Assembly: GCA_023453795.1 (NCBI GenBank)
Contig: JAEXSP010000004.1
Coordinates: 62,001-126,000 of the forward strand
Source of the DNA: Bacillota bacterium
GTDB taxonomy: Bacteria; Bacillota; Clostridia; Acetivibrionales; JAEXSP01
Direction: 5' to 3'
DNA length: 64,000 nucleotides
Made by a program: the position numbers and the translations under genes. Positions 1-8,686 of the stretch are shown piece after piece. Positions within the stretch are counted from its first letter, which is position 1. Each line of letters starts with the position of its first letter. A model generated the notes under the pieces. The model saw only the letters and a list, made by a program, of their open reading frames with translations, was not told where the DNA came from and made no database searches.

Positions 1-102
1 AACGAACATATGGTCAGTAAATATTTGTCCGAAACCTAAATTATTCTGGTCAGGTTTCTCCTTGGGCATTTTTGTCCTAGTGATTTTTATTTGACTAGAC
101 AT
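1..102 (-). CDS. ilvE: Branched-chain amino acid aminotransferase, N-terminal fragment
   Basis: Only the first 34 codons lie in the window; the gene runs off the left edge. The start codon is the complement of 100-102, preceded by GAAAGGAG (complement of 111-118). The peptide begins MSSQIKITRT and contains NLGFGQIFTDHMF, the characteristic opening of fold-type IV branched-chain aminotransferases, which interconvert Leu/Ile/Val and their 2-oxo acids using pyridoxal phosphate. leuA lies elsewhere in the window, but no operon link is visible. The identity rests on a short N-terminus only; a D-amino acid aminotransferase relative is the alternative. Confidence 0.72.
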   Translation of the reverse strand, partial: MSSQIKITRTKMPKEKPDQNNLGFGQIFTDHMFV

Positions 103-277
103 TACAAAAACTCCTTTCAAACATATAATAAATGTTGAATTTGCAAGAATCGATGCTCATAGATTCAATTAGAACTTGTGATTTCCGTAAACTCATATTT
201 ATTATGCAACTTTTTGCATTAAAAATCTATACTTTTCTTCAAATTTATACTGATTCCTTTTGTGCCCTTTTTTATTG

Positions 278-306
278 TTGATATGACAATCTTTATTTGT
301 TATTAT
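278..306 (+). promoter_or_regulatory. Sigma-A-type promoter for yqeG-aroE
   Basis: TTGATA (278-283) and TATTAT (301-306) are separated by exactly 17 bases, about 60 bases upstream of yqeG. It lies in the divergent gap between ilvE and yqeG (103-367), in which I see no other gene. Confidence 0.5.
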
Positions 307-367
307 ATTCATAGTAATTTCCTTTTGGGAGAAAATGATATAAAGAAAAGAAAATCGGAGGACATGG

Positions 368-877
368 ATGGTAGAAATTTTTTATCCGGAAATCACAGTA
401 GACAGAGTACAGAATATAAATCTGGAACAGTTAATCGGAATGAAAATCAAGGGTCTTATTCTTGATATAGATAATACGCTTGTTCCGCCTTCAATGAAGG
501 ATGCCGATGAAAACGCGGTAAAATGGATAGAGAAGGTTAGAAATGCCGGCTTAAAAACCTGCATTGTTTCAAATGCGTCAAAGAAAAGAGTCATTAAATT
601 CAACGAGAGATTGAAAATATATGCAATACATAGGGCATCCAAACCCGGTACGAAAGCCTTTATGAAAGCAATCAGACTTATGGGTATAGAACCGGGCGAA
701 GCTGCTGTAATAGGGGATCAGATTTTTACCGATGTTTATGGCGGCAACAAAGCCGGGATGCATACTATACTTGTAAAGCCAATAGTAGATAAGGAATACT
801 TTTTCATTAGGGCTAAACGGATTATAGAAAGATATGTTTTAAAGAAATACGAGAAAAGAAACAGAACCAATGAATGA
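368..877 (+). CDS. yqeG: YqeG family HAD-IIIA phosphatase
   Basis: 169-residue HAD-superfamily phosphatase. Motif I is seen as LDIDNTLVPP near residues 34-43, with the nucleophile and acid/base aspartates both present. Motif II is the IVSNAS segment and motif III the GDQIFTDVYGGN segment near residue 120. The physiological substrate of YqeG is not established; family members occur in ancient Firmicute housekeeping clusters. The start at 368 has GGAGG at 357-361 with good spacing; an ATG at 364 is out of frame. The stop overlaps upstream ATGs of the aroE frame, so the two genes are probably co-transcribed. Confidence 0.88.
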   Translation: MVEIFYPEITVDRVQNINLEQLIGMKIKGLILDIDNTLVPPSMKDADENAVKWIEKVRNAGLKTCIVSNASKKRVIKFNERLKIYAIHRASKPGTKAFMKAIRLMGIEPGEAAVIGDQIFTDVYGGNKAGMHTILVKPIVDKEYFFIRAKRIIERYVLKKYEKRNRTNE

Positions 878-897
878 TGTTTTCAAAGGGGAAAAAT

Positions 898-1785
898 ATG
901 TATCTTGATAACAGAGTTACGGGGAGAACGAAAATAATCGGAATTATCGGCAATCCTATTGAGCATTCCTTCTCGCCCCAATTACATAACACAATAAGCA
1001 GCTATTTAAATGTTGACCTTGTCTATGTACCTTTCAAAGTCGAAAAGAATGACCTCGAAAAGGCTGTCAAGGGTTTAAAAGCTTTGAATTTGGTAGGCTT
1101 TAACGTAACTATTCCCTTTAAAAAGGACATAATGAAGTATATCGACGATAATACTAAGGAAGCCTTGCTTATGGGGGCCGTGAATACAGTTAAGAATATC
1201 GACGGCAGATTTTATGGATATAACACTGATGCAGAAGGCTTTTCACGCTCCTTTAAGGAAGAGTCGGGTGTAGGTTTTAAGGATAAAAAGGTGGCTATTA
1301 TTGGAGCCGGAGGGGTGTCAAGAGCCATCGCAGTTAAGGTTGCAATAGAGGGTGCTAAAAAAATTGCCGTTTTGAACAGAACCGAATCCAAAGCAAGTGA
1401 GCTATCAGAAGTTATAAACAACAATATTTCCAAGGTATCCGCCGGATATGGGCTCGATGATAAAAAAGCTCCGGAAATACTTAAAGATTGCGATATTGTT
1501 ATCAATACAACGTCCTCAGGAATGTACCCGGATATTCTGAACTGTCCCTTGAACGACACTTTTCAATTCGAAACCGGTCAGATCGTATATGATGCAATAT
1601 ACAATCCTATTAAGACAAGCTTGCTTCAGAGGGCTGACGAAAAAGGCTGTATTACGATTAATGGACTTGGAATGCTTTTCTATCAAGGCATAAATGCATA
1701 TGAAATATGGACCGGAATAAAATTGAAAGAAGAAAAGATAAAAGAGATTTACAAATCTTTCATAGCACTGTTGGGAAATAAGTAA
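898..1785 (+). CDS. aroE: Shikimate dehydrogenase
   Basis: 295-residue NADP-dependent shikimate 5-dehydrogenase, which reduces 3-dehydroshikimate to shikimate in aromatic amino acid synthesis. Visible family motifs: GNPIEHSFSP at the N-terminus (shikimate-binding serines), NVTIPFK with the catalytic lysine, NTDAEGF, and the Rossmann motif GAGGVSRA. The open frame extends up to 874, but I chose ATG 898 because AAAGGGG (885-891) is well spaced from it and the protein then begins just before the conserved domain. aroQ, the preceding pathway step, lies about 2 kb downstream at 3975. Confidence 0.93.
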   Translation: MYLDNRVTGRTKIIGIIGNPIEHSFSPQLHNTISSYLNVDLVYVPFKVEKNDLEKAVKGLKALNLVGFNVTIPFKKDIMKYIDDNTKEALLMGAVNTVKNIDGRFYGYNTDAEGFSRSFKEESGVGFKDKKVAIIGAGGVSRAIAVKVAIEGAKKIAVLNRTESKASELSEVINNNISKVSAGYGLDDKKAPEILKDCDIVINTTSSGMYPDILNCPLNDTFQFETGQIVYDAIYNPIKTSLLQRADEKGCITINGLGMLFYQGINAYEIWTGIKLKEEKIKEIYKSFIALLGNK

Positions 1786-1800
1786 TACGGGGGGAGAAAT

Positions 1801-2598
1801 ATGTTAGCGCTTTTTACAGTATATGCGTTTATTTTGGGACTCATTATAGGCTCCTTCCTGAATGTATGTATTTACAGGATACCTAAAGAAGAGTCCATCG
1901 TTAAGCCTCCGTCACACTGCATGAGCTGCGGTCAGAGACTTAAGGCTGTCGATCTGATACCTGTATTCAGTTATATTTTCCTTGGAGGAAAGTGCCGCCA
2001 CTGCAAGGCTAAGATATCGCCAAGGTATATGCTTGTAGAGCTTTTGACCGGGATAGTGTTTGCAGTTCTGCTTCTGAAATTCCGCAATCCGGTTGAGTTT
2101 GTAGCAGCTGCGTTCCTGATGTCGGTACTGATTATTGTTTTCTTCATTGACTGGGATCATAAAATTATTCCGAACGGCTTGGTTATTGCAGGTTTGATAG
2201 GCAGCGCAGGACTTGTCGTTTACAATGTATTCTTCAAGGTGAGTATTTTCGGACAAACCAAATGGTGGAGCCATTTGCTGGGGTTATTGCCTGGAACGGG
2301 GTTCTTCCTTTTGATTTTTATAATGGCTGTTATTATATATAAAAATGATGATGGCTTTGGAATGGGCGATGTAAAAATATTTGCCCCCATAGGCATTTTC
2401 CTCGGATGGAAACTGTGTTTCGTAGCTCTTTTTCTTTCAATTGTATCTGGCGGTGTGATAAGCATGATTCTGCTTGCATTTAAGATAAAAGGAAGAAAAG
2501 ACGCAATACCCTTTGGACCATATATAGTGATAGGAACCTTTATAACAATTCTATACGGCACAGAACTGCTGAATCTGTACCTGTATCACCACTTGTAA
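1801..2598 (+). CDS. Prepilin peptidase (A24 type IV leader peptidase)
   Basis: 265-residue polytopic membrane aspartic protease that cleaves, and usually N-methylates, type IV prepilins. The N-terminal domain carries two CxxC pairs (CMSCGQ, CRHCKA) that bind zinc in the bifunctional family. The two catalytic aspartates are seen in IDWDHKIIPN and in GMGDVK. Several hydrophobic segments alternate along the protein. It follows aroE by 15 bases with GGGGGGAGA as ribosome site. No pilin genes are next to it in this window, so its substrates must be encoded elsewhere. It is PilD/ComC-like. Confidence 0.9.
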   Translation: MLALFTVYAFILGLIIGSFLNVCIYRIPKEESIVKPPSHCMSCGQRLKAVDLIPVFSYIFLGGKCRHCKAKISPRYMLVELLTGIVFAVLLLKFRNPVEFVAAAFLMSVLIIVFFIDWDHKIIPNGLVIAGLIGSAGLVVYNVFFKVSIFGQTKWWSHLLGLLPGTGFFLLIFIMAVIIYKNDDGFGMGDVKIFAPIGIFLGWKLCFVALFLSIVSGGVISMILLAFKIKGRKDAIPFGPYIVIGTFITILYGTELLNLYLYHHL

Positions 2599-2636
2599 AC
2601 AACTATATATTAAATTGTTTTCAACTTATATAATTG

Positions 2637-2665
2637 TTGACATATAAAAATATTATTTATAAAAT
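2637..2665 (+). promoter_or_regulatory. Sigma-A-type promoter for the ComFB gene
   Basis: TTGACA (2637-2642) and TAAAAT (2660-2665) are separated by 17 bases, in the gap between the prepilin peptidase and the ComFB gene. This separates the ComFB gene from the upstream operon. Confidence 0.6.
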
Positions 2666-2719
2666 GAACTTATATTAATTAAGCATTATCCGCTGCCACA
2701 CTTTTAAGGGGGTAATAAT

Positions 2720-2986
2720 ATGGCACAGATTAAAAATTATATGGAAGAAATAGTATTTAACCAAATGAAGGACGTACTTGATGACATAAACATGTGCACA
2801 TGTGAAAAATGTATCCTTGATATAGCCGCAATTGCACTGAATGATCTGCCTCCTAAGTACATTGTTACCGAAAAGGGAGAGCTTTTCTCCAAGATAAATG
2901 CACTGAAACAGCAATTTGAAGTTGACGTTATCGCTGCAATAACGAAGGCGGCGGTACTGGTTAAAAGAAAACCAAGGCATGAATAA
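2720..2986 (+). CDS. Late competence development ComFB family protein
   Basis: 88-residue protein matching the ComFB family: NYMEEIVFNQMKDVL at the start, a CTCEKCILDIAAIALN segment with three cysteines, and LPPKYIVTEKGELFSK. ComFB-type domains occur beside comF in Bacillus and as free proteins in Clostridia; some cyanobacterial members bind cyclic di-GMP. The function here is unknown. It has its own promoter and terminator and is therefore probably monocistronic. The nearby prepilin peptidase could hint at a pilus/competence theme, but this is only proximity. Confidence 0.82.
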   Translation: MAQIKNYMEEIVFNQMKDVLDDINMCTCEKCILDIAAIALNDLPPKYIVTEKGELFSKINALKQQFEVDVIAAITKAAVLVKRKPRHE

Positions 2987-3004
2987 TTTATTATGTAAGA
3001 TTTT

Positions 3005-3031
3005 AGGAGGGTATAACCTCCTTTTATTTTT
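3005..3031 (+). terminator. Rho-independent terminator after the ComFB gene
   Basis: AGGAGG (3005-3010) and CCTCCT (3017-3022) form a short hairpin followed by a T-rich run to 3031. Confidence 0.65.
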
Positions 3032-3084
3032 GTCAAAATAAGTATATAATATCGGGTAATGGGTTATACAAAAGGAGTTTAACA

Positions 3085-3936
3085 ATGATAAGATTCGGAC
3101 CGGCAGGAAATTCTGACAGCTTTTACGAGCAGGGGCATAAATCATCTGTTGAAATGCCGGCTTGGCTCAAAAAAATGGGCCTGAGCGCTTATGAGTATCA
3201 ATGCGGCAGAGGCATAAAAATCAGTGAAGCAGTTGCCGCCGATATCGGTAAGCAGGGTATCGAAAATGACATATTATTAAGCATACACGCACCATATTAT
3301 ATCAATCTGGCTGCAGAAGAGCCCGAAAAAAGGGAAAACTCAATCAGGTACATTCTTGAGACTTTGAAAGTGGCAAAGTGGATGAATGCAAAAAGAATAG
3401 TCGTTCATACAGGTTCGGCCAGCAAGGTTGACAGGAAATGGGCTCTTGAAACGGCTATAGTCGGGATGCAGGTTGCATTAAAAATGTCCGATGAAATGGG
3501 TTACAGTGATATAACAATATGCCCGGAGGTTCTGGGAAAAGCAAATCAGCTGGGTTCTCTTGAAGAAATACTTGAAATGTGCTTGATCGACGAACGCTTG
3601 ATTCCGACTATCGATTTCGGACATGTACATGCAAGGGATCTTGGAATTTTGAAAGCCCAAAAGGATTTTGAAAAGGTTTTGGACAGGATAGAAAATGTTC
3701 TTGGAAACGACAGATTGAAGAGGTTGCACATACATTTCAGCAGGATTGAATTTACGTCGTCGGGGGAAAAGAAACACTGGACCTTGGATGATATCCAATA
3801 CGGACCTGATTTTGAACCTTTGGCTGAATTGATCTGTAAAAAGGGCATGGAGCCGGTGATAATCTGCGAATCAAGAGATCATATGGCAGAAGACGCTCTA
3901 AAAATGAAAACAATTTATGAAAGCTTTAACAAATAG
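3085..3936 (+). CDS. Endonuclease IV-like TIM-barrel protein
   Basis: 283-residue AP endonuclease family 2 (xylose isomerase-like TIM barrel) protein. Segments typical of endonuclease IV metal ligands are visible: SIHAPYYINL, VVHTGSA, CPEVLGK, TIDFGHVHARD, HIHFSRIEF and ICESRDHMAEDA. Family members cut DNA 5' to abasic sites using a trinuclear zinc centre. It is most like the deoxyribonuclease IV proteins of Clostridia and archaea. The ribosome site AAAGGAG precedes ATG 3085. A base-excision-repair role follows from the family, not from context. Confidence 0.82.
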   Translation: MIRFGPAGNSDSFYEQGHKSSVEMPAWLKKMGLSAYEYQCGRGIKISEAVAADIGKQGIENDILLSIHAPYYINLAAEEPEKRENSIRYILETLKVAKWMNAKRIVVHTGSASKVDRKWALETAIVGMQVALKMSDEMGYSDITICPEVLGKANQLGSLEEILEMCLIDERLIPTIDFGHVHARDLGILKAQKDFEKVLDRIENVLGNDRLKRLHIHFSRIEFTSSGEKKHWTLDDIQYGPDFEPLAELICKKGMEPVIICESRDHMAEDALKMKTIYESFNK

Positions 3937-3974
3937 ATAATATTAATGTATTATTTCGGGAAGGGGCTCAAACA

Positions 3975-4403
3975 ATGAAGAAGGTTATAATTATTAACGG
4001 TCCGAATCTAAATCTGCTTGGTACAAGGGAAAAGGAAGTGTATGGAACCGATACACTCCAAATGATAGCAAAAAGTACTTTGGACTATGCAGAAAAACTG
4101 GATTTGGAAGTGGATTTCGTTCAGTCTAACCATGAGGGTGAGATAATCGATAAAATCCACGATTCAAGAGGAAAATATGATGTAATCATAATAAACCCGG
4201 GAGCATATACTCACTACAGCATAGCTATAAGGGATGCGATTAAAGCGGTAGAGCTTCCCGCTATTGAAATCCATCTTTCCAATGTGCATGCAAGGGAAGA
4301 ATTCAGAAGCAAATCGGTAATAGCACCTGTTTGCGTAGGTCAAATAAGCGGTTTCGGAAGCGGAAGCTATTTAGTGGCTTTAAATGCGGCAGCATTGTTA
4401 TAA
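3975..4403 (+). CDS. aroQ: Type II 3-dehydroquinate dehydratase
   Basis: 142-residue type II dehydroquinase, converting 3-dehydroquinate to 3-dehydroshikimate. Motifs seen: INGPNLNLLGTRE (flexible lid with the catalytic Arg region), NPGAYTHYSIAIRDAI, and EIHLSNVHAREEFR with the catalytic histidine. Length matches the dodecameric type II family (about 145 residues). It stands first in an aroQ-peptidase-efp run, an arrangement common in Firmicutes. GGGAAGGGG precedes the start. Confidence 0.95.
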   Translation: MKKVIIINGPNLNLLGTREKEVYGTDTLQMIAKSTLDYAEKLDLEVDFVQSNHEGEIIDKIHDSRGKYDVIIINPGAYTHYSIAIRDAIKAVELPAIEIHLSNVHAREEFRSKSVIAPVCVGQISGFGSGSYLVALNAAALL

Positions 4404-4465
4404 TAATTCTGAGTCTCCCTTATGAAGGGGGATGTCAAAAGCTTGACAGGGGGATTAACACAGCC

Positions 4466-5548
4466 ATGAGTGTAGATGTGATTAAAACCAGGCTTGATAA
4501 GTTGAGAGCCAAACTAATAGAAAAAGAACTTGATGCAGTACTTATAACCAAGAGAGAAAACTATCTTTATTTTTCCGGCTTTACAGGCTCCTTTGCTTTT
4601 CTTGTGGTAACAAAGGAAGCTGCGGTCTTAATGACTGATTTCAGGTATATGGAACAGGCCTCGATGCAGGCTCCGCTATATGAAATTGTTGAATACAAGA
4701 ACAGCCAGACAGCCGGTCTCAATGAAATATTGAGGGCAAGAAATATTAAGAAGCTTGGTTTTGAGGATTCAAACCTTACATATGAAAAATACCTTGAGTT
4801 TTATAACAATCTTGATGTCAGGAAGTTCATTCCGCTTGGGGCTTCTATTGAAAGCATCAGGATGATTAAAGACCTGCATGAAATAAATGTAATTACCAAG
4901 GCTGTTGAAATAGCAGATAAGGCTTTTGAACACATCCTTAACTATTTGAAGCCAGGTGCAACGGAACTGGAAATAGCGGCAGAACTTGAATTCAAGATGA
5001 AAAAGCTTGGTGCCAAAGCCGCATCGTTTGAAACGATTGTCGCAAGCGGAAAACGCTCTTCAATGCCTCACGGTGTTGCTTCTGAGAAAAAGCTGGAGAT
5101 GGGCGACACCATTACCATGGACTTCGGAGCTGTCTTTGAAGATTACTGCTCAGACATGACAAGAACTGTTTTTTTAGGGCAGCCCGGCAAGGAAATGGTT
5201 GAGATTTATAATACAGTTTTGAAAGCCCAGCTGGAAGGGCTTAATGGCGCGAGAGCCGGACTTTCCGGCAAAGAGATCGACGGTATGTCGAGAAAGATCA
5301 TATATGATTCGGGCTACGAGGGCAAATTCGGACATGGCTTAGGGCATGGGGTCGGCCTTGAAATACATGAAGAGCCCAGACTGTCTCCGTTAGGCAGCTT
5401 CAAAATGGAAGACGGTATGGTTGTTACTGTTGAACCCGGAATATATGTAAACGGTCTGGGTGGTGTCAGAATAGAAGACATGGTGGTTATAAACGGTAAT
5501 AAGCCAATCGTCCTGACAAAATCACCAAAAAATTTTATTATTTTATAG
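4466..5548 (+). CDS. Xaa-Pro dipeptidase/aminopeptidase (M24)
   Basis: About 360-residue M24B metallopeptidase that releases residues N-terminal to proline. The creatinase-type N-terminal domain is followed by a pita-bread catalytic domain. The five metal ligands are visible in MDFGAVFEDYCSDMT (two Asp), GHGLGHGVGLEIHE (His), VTVEPGIY (Glu) and GGVRIEDM (Glu). The open frame extends upstream to 4331 inside aroQ, but ATG 4466 gives the normal family length and follows a G-rich stretch at 4449-4453. It lies directly upstream of efp, as in many Firmicutes; EF-P helps ribosomes through polyproline. Confidence 0.92.
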   Translation: MSVDVIKTRLDKLRAKLIEKELDAVLITKRENYLYFSGFTGSFAFLVVTKEAAVLMTDFRYMEQASMQAPLYEIVEYKNSQTAGLNEILRARNIKKLGFEDSNLTYEKYLEFYNNLDVRKFIPLGASIESIRMIKDLHEINVITKAVEIADKAFEHILNYLKPGATELEIAAELEFKMKKLGAKAASFETIVASGKRSSMPHGVASEKKLEMGDTITMDFGAVFEDYCSDMTRTVFLGQPGKEMVEIYNTVLKAQLEGLNGARAGLSGKEIDGMSRKIIYDSGYEGKFGHGLGHGVGLEIHEEPRLSPLGSFKMEDGMVVTVEPGIYVNGLGGVRIEDMVVINGNKPIVLTKSPKNFIIL

Positions 5549-5557
5549 AAAGTTTTT

Positions 5558-5586
5558 TATAATCCTTGTTTATGGGATTATTTTTG
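5558..5586 (+). terminator. Terminator-like hairpin after the Xaa-Pro peptidase gene
   Basis: TAATCC (5560-5565) pairs with GGATTA (5575-5580), followed by TTTTT. It lies directly after the peptidase stop, so efp probably also has its own promoter in the A/T-rich 5587-5750 stretch. Confidence 0.55.
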
Positions 5587-5763
5587 CATCATAAGAAAAT
5601 TTTTCTTGAAATAAGTATGATTTTCATTTAATATTAATTACGTGGATTTATGAAATACTATATTTCTAAGAATAAATGCTAAGAATATTAGTATGAAGCA
5701 GTTCTAAAACACGACAATTCATTTGTTGTATATTAGCATAAACTTTTTTGGAGGGATTTTTTA

Positions 5764-6321
5764 ATGATAGTAGCTGGCGATTTCAGAAACGGTGTCACAT
5801 TTGAACTGGATAACAACGTTTTTCAGGTTGTTGAATTCCAACATGTTAAACCCGGTAAGGGAGCAGCATTCGTAAGGACAAAGCTGAAAAATGTAATTAC
5901 CGGTGCAACAGTTGAAAGGACGTTCAATCCTACTGACAAGATGCCGAAAGCTCATATCGAAAGAAAGGACATGCAGTACCTTTATAATGACGGCGGTTTG
6001 TACTACTTCATGGACGTTGAGTCATACGAACAGCAGCCGATAAATGAAAGCAACATTGGTGATGCCTTAAAATTCGTTAAAGAAAATATGGTTGTAAAAA
6101 TACTTTCGTTCAAAGGAAATGTTTTTGGAATAGAACCTCCGACATTCGTTGAATTGGAAGTCACAGAAACTGAACCCGGATATAAGGGAGATACCGCAAC
6201 CGGTGCTACCAAGCCTGCTATTCTCGAAACCGGCGCGACAATCAAAGTTCCTTTGTTTATCAGCCAGGGCGACAAGATAAGGGTAGATACCAGAACCGCA
6301 GAGTATATGGAAAGAGTTTAG
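5764..6321 (+). CDS. efp: Elongation factor P
   Basis: 185-residue EF-P, the standard length. It has three beta-barrel domains and binds between P and E sites to relieve stalling at polyproline. The tip loop reads KPGKGAAFV near residues 29-37, where the lysine is the modified residue in Bacillus-type EF-P. The C-terminal signature GDKIRVDTRTAEYMERV is intact. Strong site GGAGGG precedes the start. Confidence 0.97.
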   Translation: MIVAGDFRNGVTFELDNNVFQVVEFQHVKPGKGAAFVRTKLKNVITGATVERTFNPTDKMPKAHIERKDMQYLYNDGGLYYFMDVESYEQQPINESNIGDALKFVKENMVVKILSFKGNVFGIEPPTFVELEVTETEPGYKGDTATGATKPAILETGATIKVPLFISQGDKIRVDTRTAEYMERV

Positions 6322-6353
6322 TGGGTATAATACTAAATATGTATAAAATGTTC

Positions 6354-6390
6354 GAGTTGAAGAAATAATAGTTCTTCAACTCATTTGTTT
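6354..6390 (+). terminator. Hairpin after efp
   Basis: GAGTTGAAGAA (6354-6364) and TTCTTCAACTC (6372-6382) form a perfect 11-bp stem with a 7-nt loop, followed by a weak T-rich tail. It is probably the efp terminator. Confidence 0.6.
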
Positions 6391-6516
6391 GGTGAAACAT
6401 GTGTTTTAAAGTCGAGAGGACCCGGTGCCCTTGAGATTTATATTAAAAACCTAAAGGTGCGGGAAGCACTATGGTGTTATATTTTAAATTAAATATTGTT
6501 TTGAAGGAGGTATCAT

Positions 6517-6936
6517 ATGAGCTATCTTAAAGAAAAGGTATCATACCTGAAGGGATTGTCGGAAGGTATGCAGATCAGTGATTCAACTAACGAAGGGAAA
6601 CTTTTGAAGGCGATTATAGAAGCGCTGGATGATATTGCACTTGCAGTGGAAGATGTACAGGAAAATCAGGAACAGATGAATGAGCAGCTTGACAGCATCG
6701 ATGAGGATTTGGCTGAAATGGAAAGGGTTCTGTTCGACGAAGAAGATGAAGAAGATGATGACGAGGACATTTGCTTCGGTGAATTCGAGTGCCCATACTG
6801 TCAGGAACTGATTGAAATTGATGAGGATATGATTAATGTAGATGAAAGCACTATTGAGTGTCCAAGCTGTCATAAAAAGATTGAACTTGACTGGGAATGC
6901 GATTGTGAAGATTGCAAGGGAGAAGAACACAATTAA
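6517..6936 (+). CDS. CD1247-type coiled-coil/zinc-ribbon protein
   Basis: 139-residue protein of the clostridial family named for CD1247. An N-terminal helical segment (SYLKEKVSYLKGLSEG) is followed by a predicted coiled coil, a strongly acidic linker near residues 75-87, and a C-terminal zinc ribbon with CPYC and CPSC pairs plus a final CDCEDC motif. Function is unknown in the literature I know. It is preceded by AAGGAGG and is flanked by terminators, so it is probably monocistronic. Confidence 0.78.
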   Translation: MSYLKEKVSYLKGLSEGMQISDSTNEGKLLKAIIEALDDIALAVEDVQENQEQMNEQLDSIDEDLAEMERVLFDEEDEEDDDEDICFGEFECPYCQELIEIDEDMINVDESTIECPSCHKKIELDWECDCEDCKGEEHN

Positions 6937-6967
6937 TTAAATCCCGATAATTTTATAAGTATAATGA

Positions 6968-6996
6968 AAAAATGATCTTAAAGGTCATTTTTTTTT
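6968..6996. terminator. Bidirectional terminator
   Basis: AAATGATC (6970-6977) pairs with GGTCATTT (6983-6990, one G-T pair). A poly-A precedes and a poly-T follows, so it can end both the plus-strand CD1247-type gene and the minus-strand phosphoesterase gene. Confidence 0.75.
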
Positions 6997-7011
6997 CGCA
7001 TTTTAAGGGTT

Positions 7012-8391
7012 TTACTTAACTTGCTTTGACAAATCAAGGCTGATGTTGTTATCGGCCGGTTCGGGATCAATGCCTAAAGAAAGCAATGCCTGTGCAGTGA
7101 ATTTCATTTCAATGCTCCCTGAAGCCTTCAATTGCTCACAAGCTGTCATAACCTCCCGGGACATGAGTTCATCCCCTTTGTGATTAGCGAGCATTGTATC
7201 AACAATTACATCAAACAATGTTTTTCCGGATACAAACTCTGTTGAACCGAGTTCTTTAATTTTGGCCTGAGCCTGGTTTTTTGTATTAAAAATAGAAAAC
7301 AGCCCGGTCAGCATTTCAGGAATATCCGAGTACAAGCTTTTAACCAGGGAATCCTTCGAAAAATCCAAAAAACTTTTTTCTCCCAGATCATAGTCAATTG
7401 AATCTATTGAATGAGACGATACCTTAAGCATCCGGTCGCTTGACCATTCAACCATTCTGTATGGATTTGGATAAGTAACAAGTGAACCGGTTTCAATGTC
7501 AAAAATAACATTTCCTTTTTTACTTACATATTTTGAAATGTCCTGTGCATGATAATGGCCTGTAAAAACAGCTTTCAAGCCTAAATCAGCCAATTTATCA
7601 GCCATCCTCTGCCAGTCCTTGACAAGAAAATCGCCATATAAAACCGATTGGACGCTGAAGTGCTGAACCAAACCGTGATGCATCATGCCAAAAACAGTAA
7701 TTCCTTTGCTTTTGGCATCCTTCAGCTGTTTCTCTATCCAGGATAAAGTCTTGGCCTGTATTTCGCCTGAGGTTGTCTGCTGCCCTAAATTATTATTATA
7801 CATACAGGCATCTATTGCAATTATTCTTAAGCCCTTAACCGGCTCAACTACATAGCTCAAAGAATTCGGATCAGCAGCAATTGCTTCTTTATAACCGAAG
7901 TCGTTATATATTTTTTTAAAATCGGCAGGAGAAGTATTCCTGATCCTTGTCTTAGTGCTGCCGGAATACATGTATGAAGCAGGATTGTTTATATCGTGAT
8001 TACCGGCTATTACATATACTTTTTTGCATGAAGACCTAAGCTCCTGCAAAAAGCCTGCAAAAACCTGATGATTTATATATTCACCGTCTTTAACAAGGTC
8101 ACCGGGTATCAGAACAATATTGGCATCACTTGCTTTTATTGAATCCACGGTTTTCCTTAAAATTGCTTCCGATTGGGGTATCAGCTTTTTTGTTTTTGAG
8201 AGGTAATTTTCAAACTTGCTTCCGGTAACGCCAAGGTCAGGAGAAAAATAATGCGGATCGGAGATGACTGCTATTTTCACTGAAGTAATTTTCCCGTTTG
8301 TACTGCCGGATGCAGCGACAAATGAAACGGAACTTTGAAGTAAAATTGTTAAAATAATTACAATACATGAAATTCTAAAATATTTATTCAT
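7012..8391 (-). CDS. Exported calcineurin-like metallophosphoesterase
   Basis: 459-residue protein. Residues 1-28 are a Sec signal peptide (basic start, long hydrophobic core, cleavage likely near VAASG). The calcineurin-like fold follows with the full metal-ligand set: SDPHYF, GDLVKDGE, GNHDINNP, MMHHGL and GHYHAQD. The C-terminal third has no motif I recognise. Substrate is unknown; cyclic-nucleotide and phospholipid phosphodiesterases share this fold. It stands alone and convergent to the CD1247-type gene. Confidence 0.85.
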   Translation of the reverse strand: MNKYFRISCIVIILTILLQSSVSFVAASGSTNGKITSVKIAVISDPHYFSPDLGVTGSKFENYLSKTKKLIPQSEAILRKTVDSIKASDANIVLIPGDLVKDGEYINHQVFAGFLQELRSSCKKVYVIAGNHDINNPASYMYSGSTKTRIRNTSPADFKKIYNDFGYKEAIAADPNSLSYVVEPVKGLRIIAIDACMYNNNLGQQTTSGEIQAKTLSWIEKQLKDAKSKGITVFGMMHHGLVQHFSVQSVLYGDFLVKDWQRMADKLADLGLKAVFTGHYHAQDISKYVSKKGNVIFDIETGSLVTYPNPYRMVEWSSDRMLKVSSHSIDSIDYDLGEKSFLDFSKDSLVKSLYSDIPEMLTGLFSIFNTKNQAQAKIKELGSTEFVSGKTLFDVIVDTMLANHKGDELMSREVMTACEQLKASGSIEMKFTAQALLSLGIDPEPADNNISLDLSKQVK

Positions 8392-8423
8392 TTTTAAATA
8401 TGCTCCTAAATAAAATTATTTCA

Positions 8424-8526
8424 ATATAAGTTGAAAATAATTTATGTACTCAACCATCGCAAAAATCCCCAGAATCGTTGGATATTTTGCTCGCTTTCGT
8501 ACCAATTATTTAATTCAACCTATATA
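8424..8526. repeat. Dispersed roughly 100-bp repeat, copy A
   Basis: This intergenic element closely matches 59369-59463. Shared blocks include TTTATGTACTCAACC, CAAAAATC, CCAGAATC, TTGGATATT and GCTTTCGTAC. Its ends are imperfect inverted repeats (AGTTGAA...GTAC at left, GTAC...TTCAAC at right), so the whole element can fold into a long hairpin. No transposase is nearby and no open frame fills it. It may be a MITE-like element or a structured RNA. The rest of the gap 8392-8686 holds only the spoIIIAA upstream region. Confidence 0.7.
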
Positions 8527-8686
8527 GTAAAATGTATGTCCAAAAATATTTTTTTTATAAAGTATAACATTGGCATTAATGCAATTCAAGGAAGGTTGGA
8601 TGCATAAATTTAAAGATCAAAAAGTTTTGTTGTCATAAATCCGGATAAAGTTAAATATCATATATTAATTAAAGGGGGTCGTCCTA

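Noticed and set aside
262..465. 67-codon plus-strand frame before yqeG
   Set aside because: It overlaps yqeG in another frame, lacks a ribosome site and contains the yqeG promoter.
2675..3145. Minus-strand open frame of 156 codons over the ComFB gene
   Set aside because: Shadow of the plus-strand ComFB gene; crosses promoter and terminator signals and has no family features.
8520..8686. Possible sigma-E promoter for spoIIIAA (CATATATT near 8659)
   Set aside because: No -35 element with the required spacing could be found by eye.
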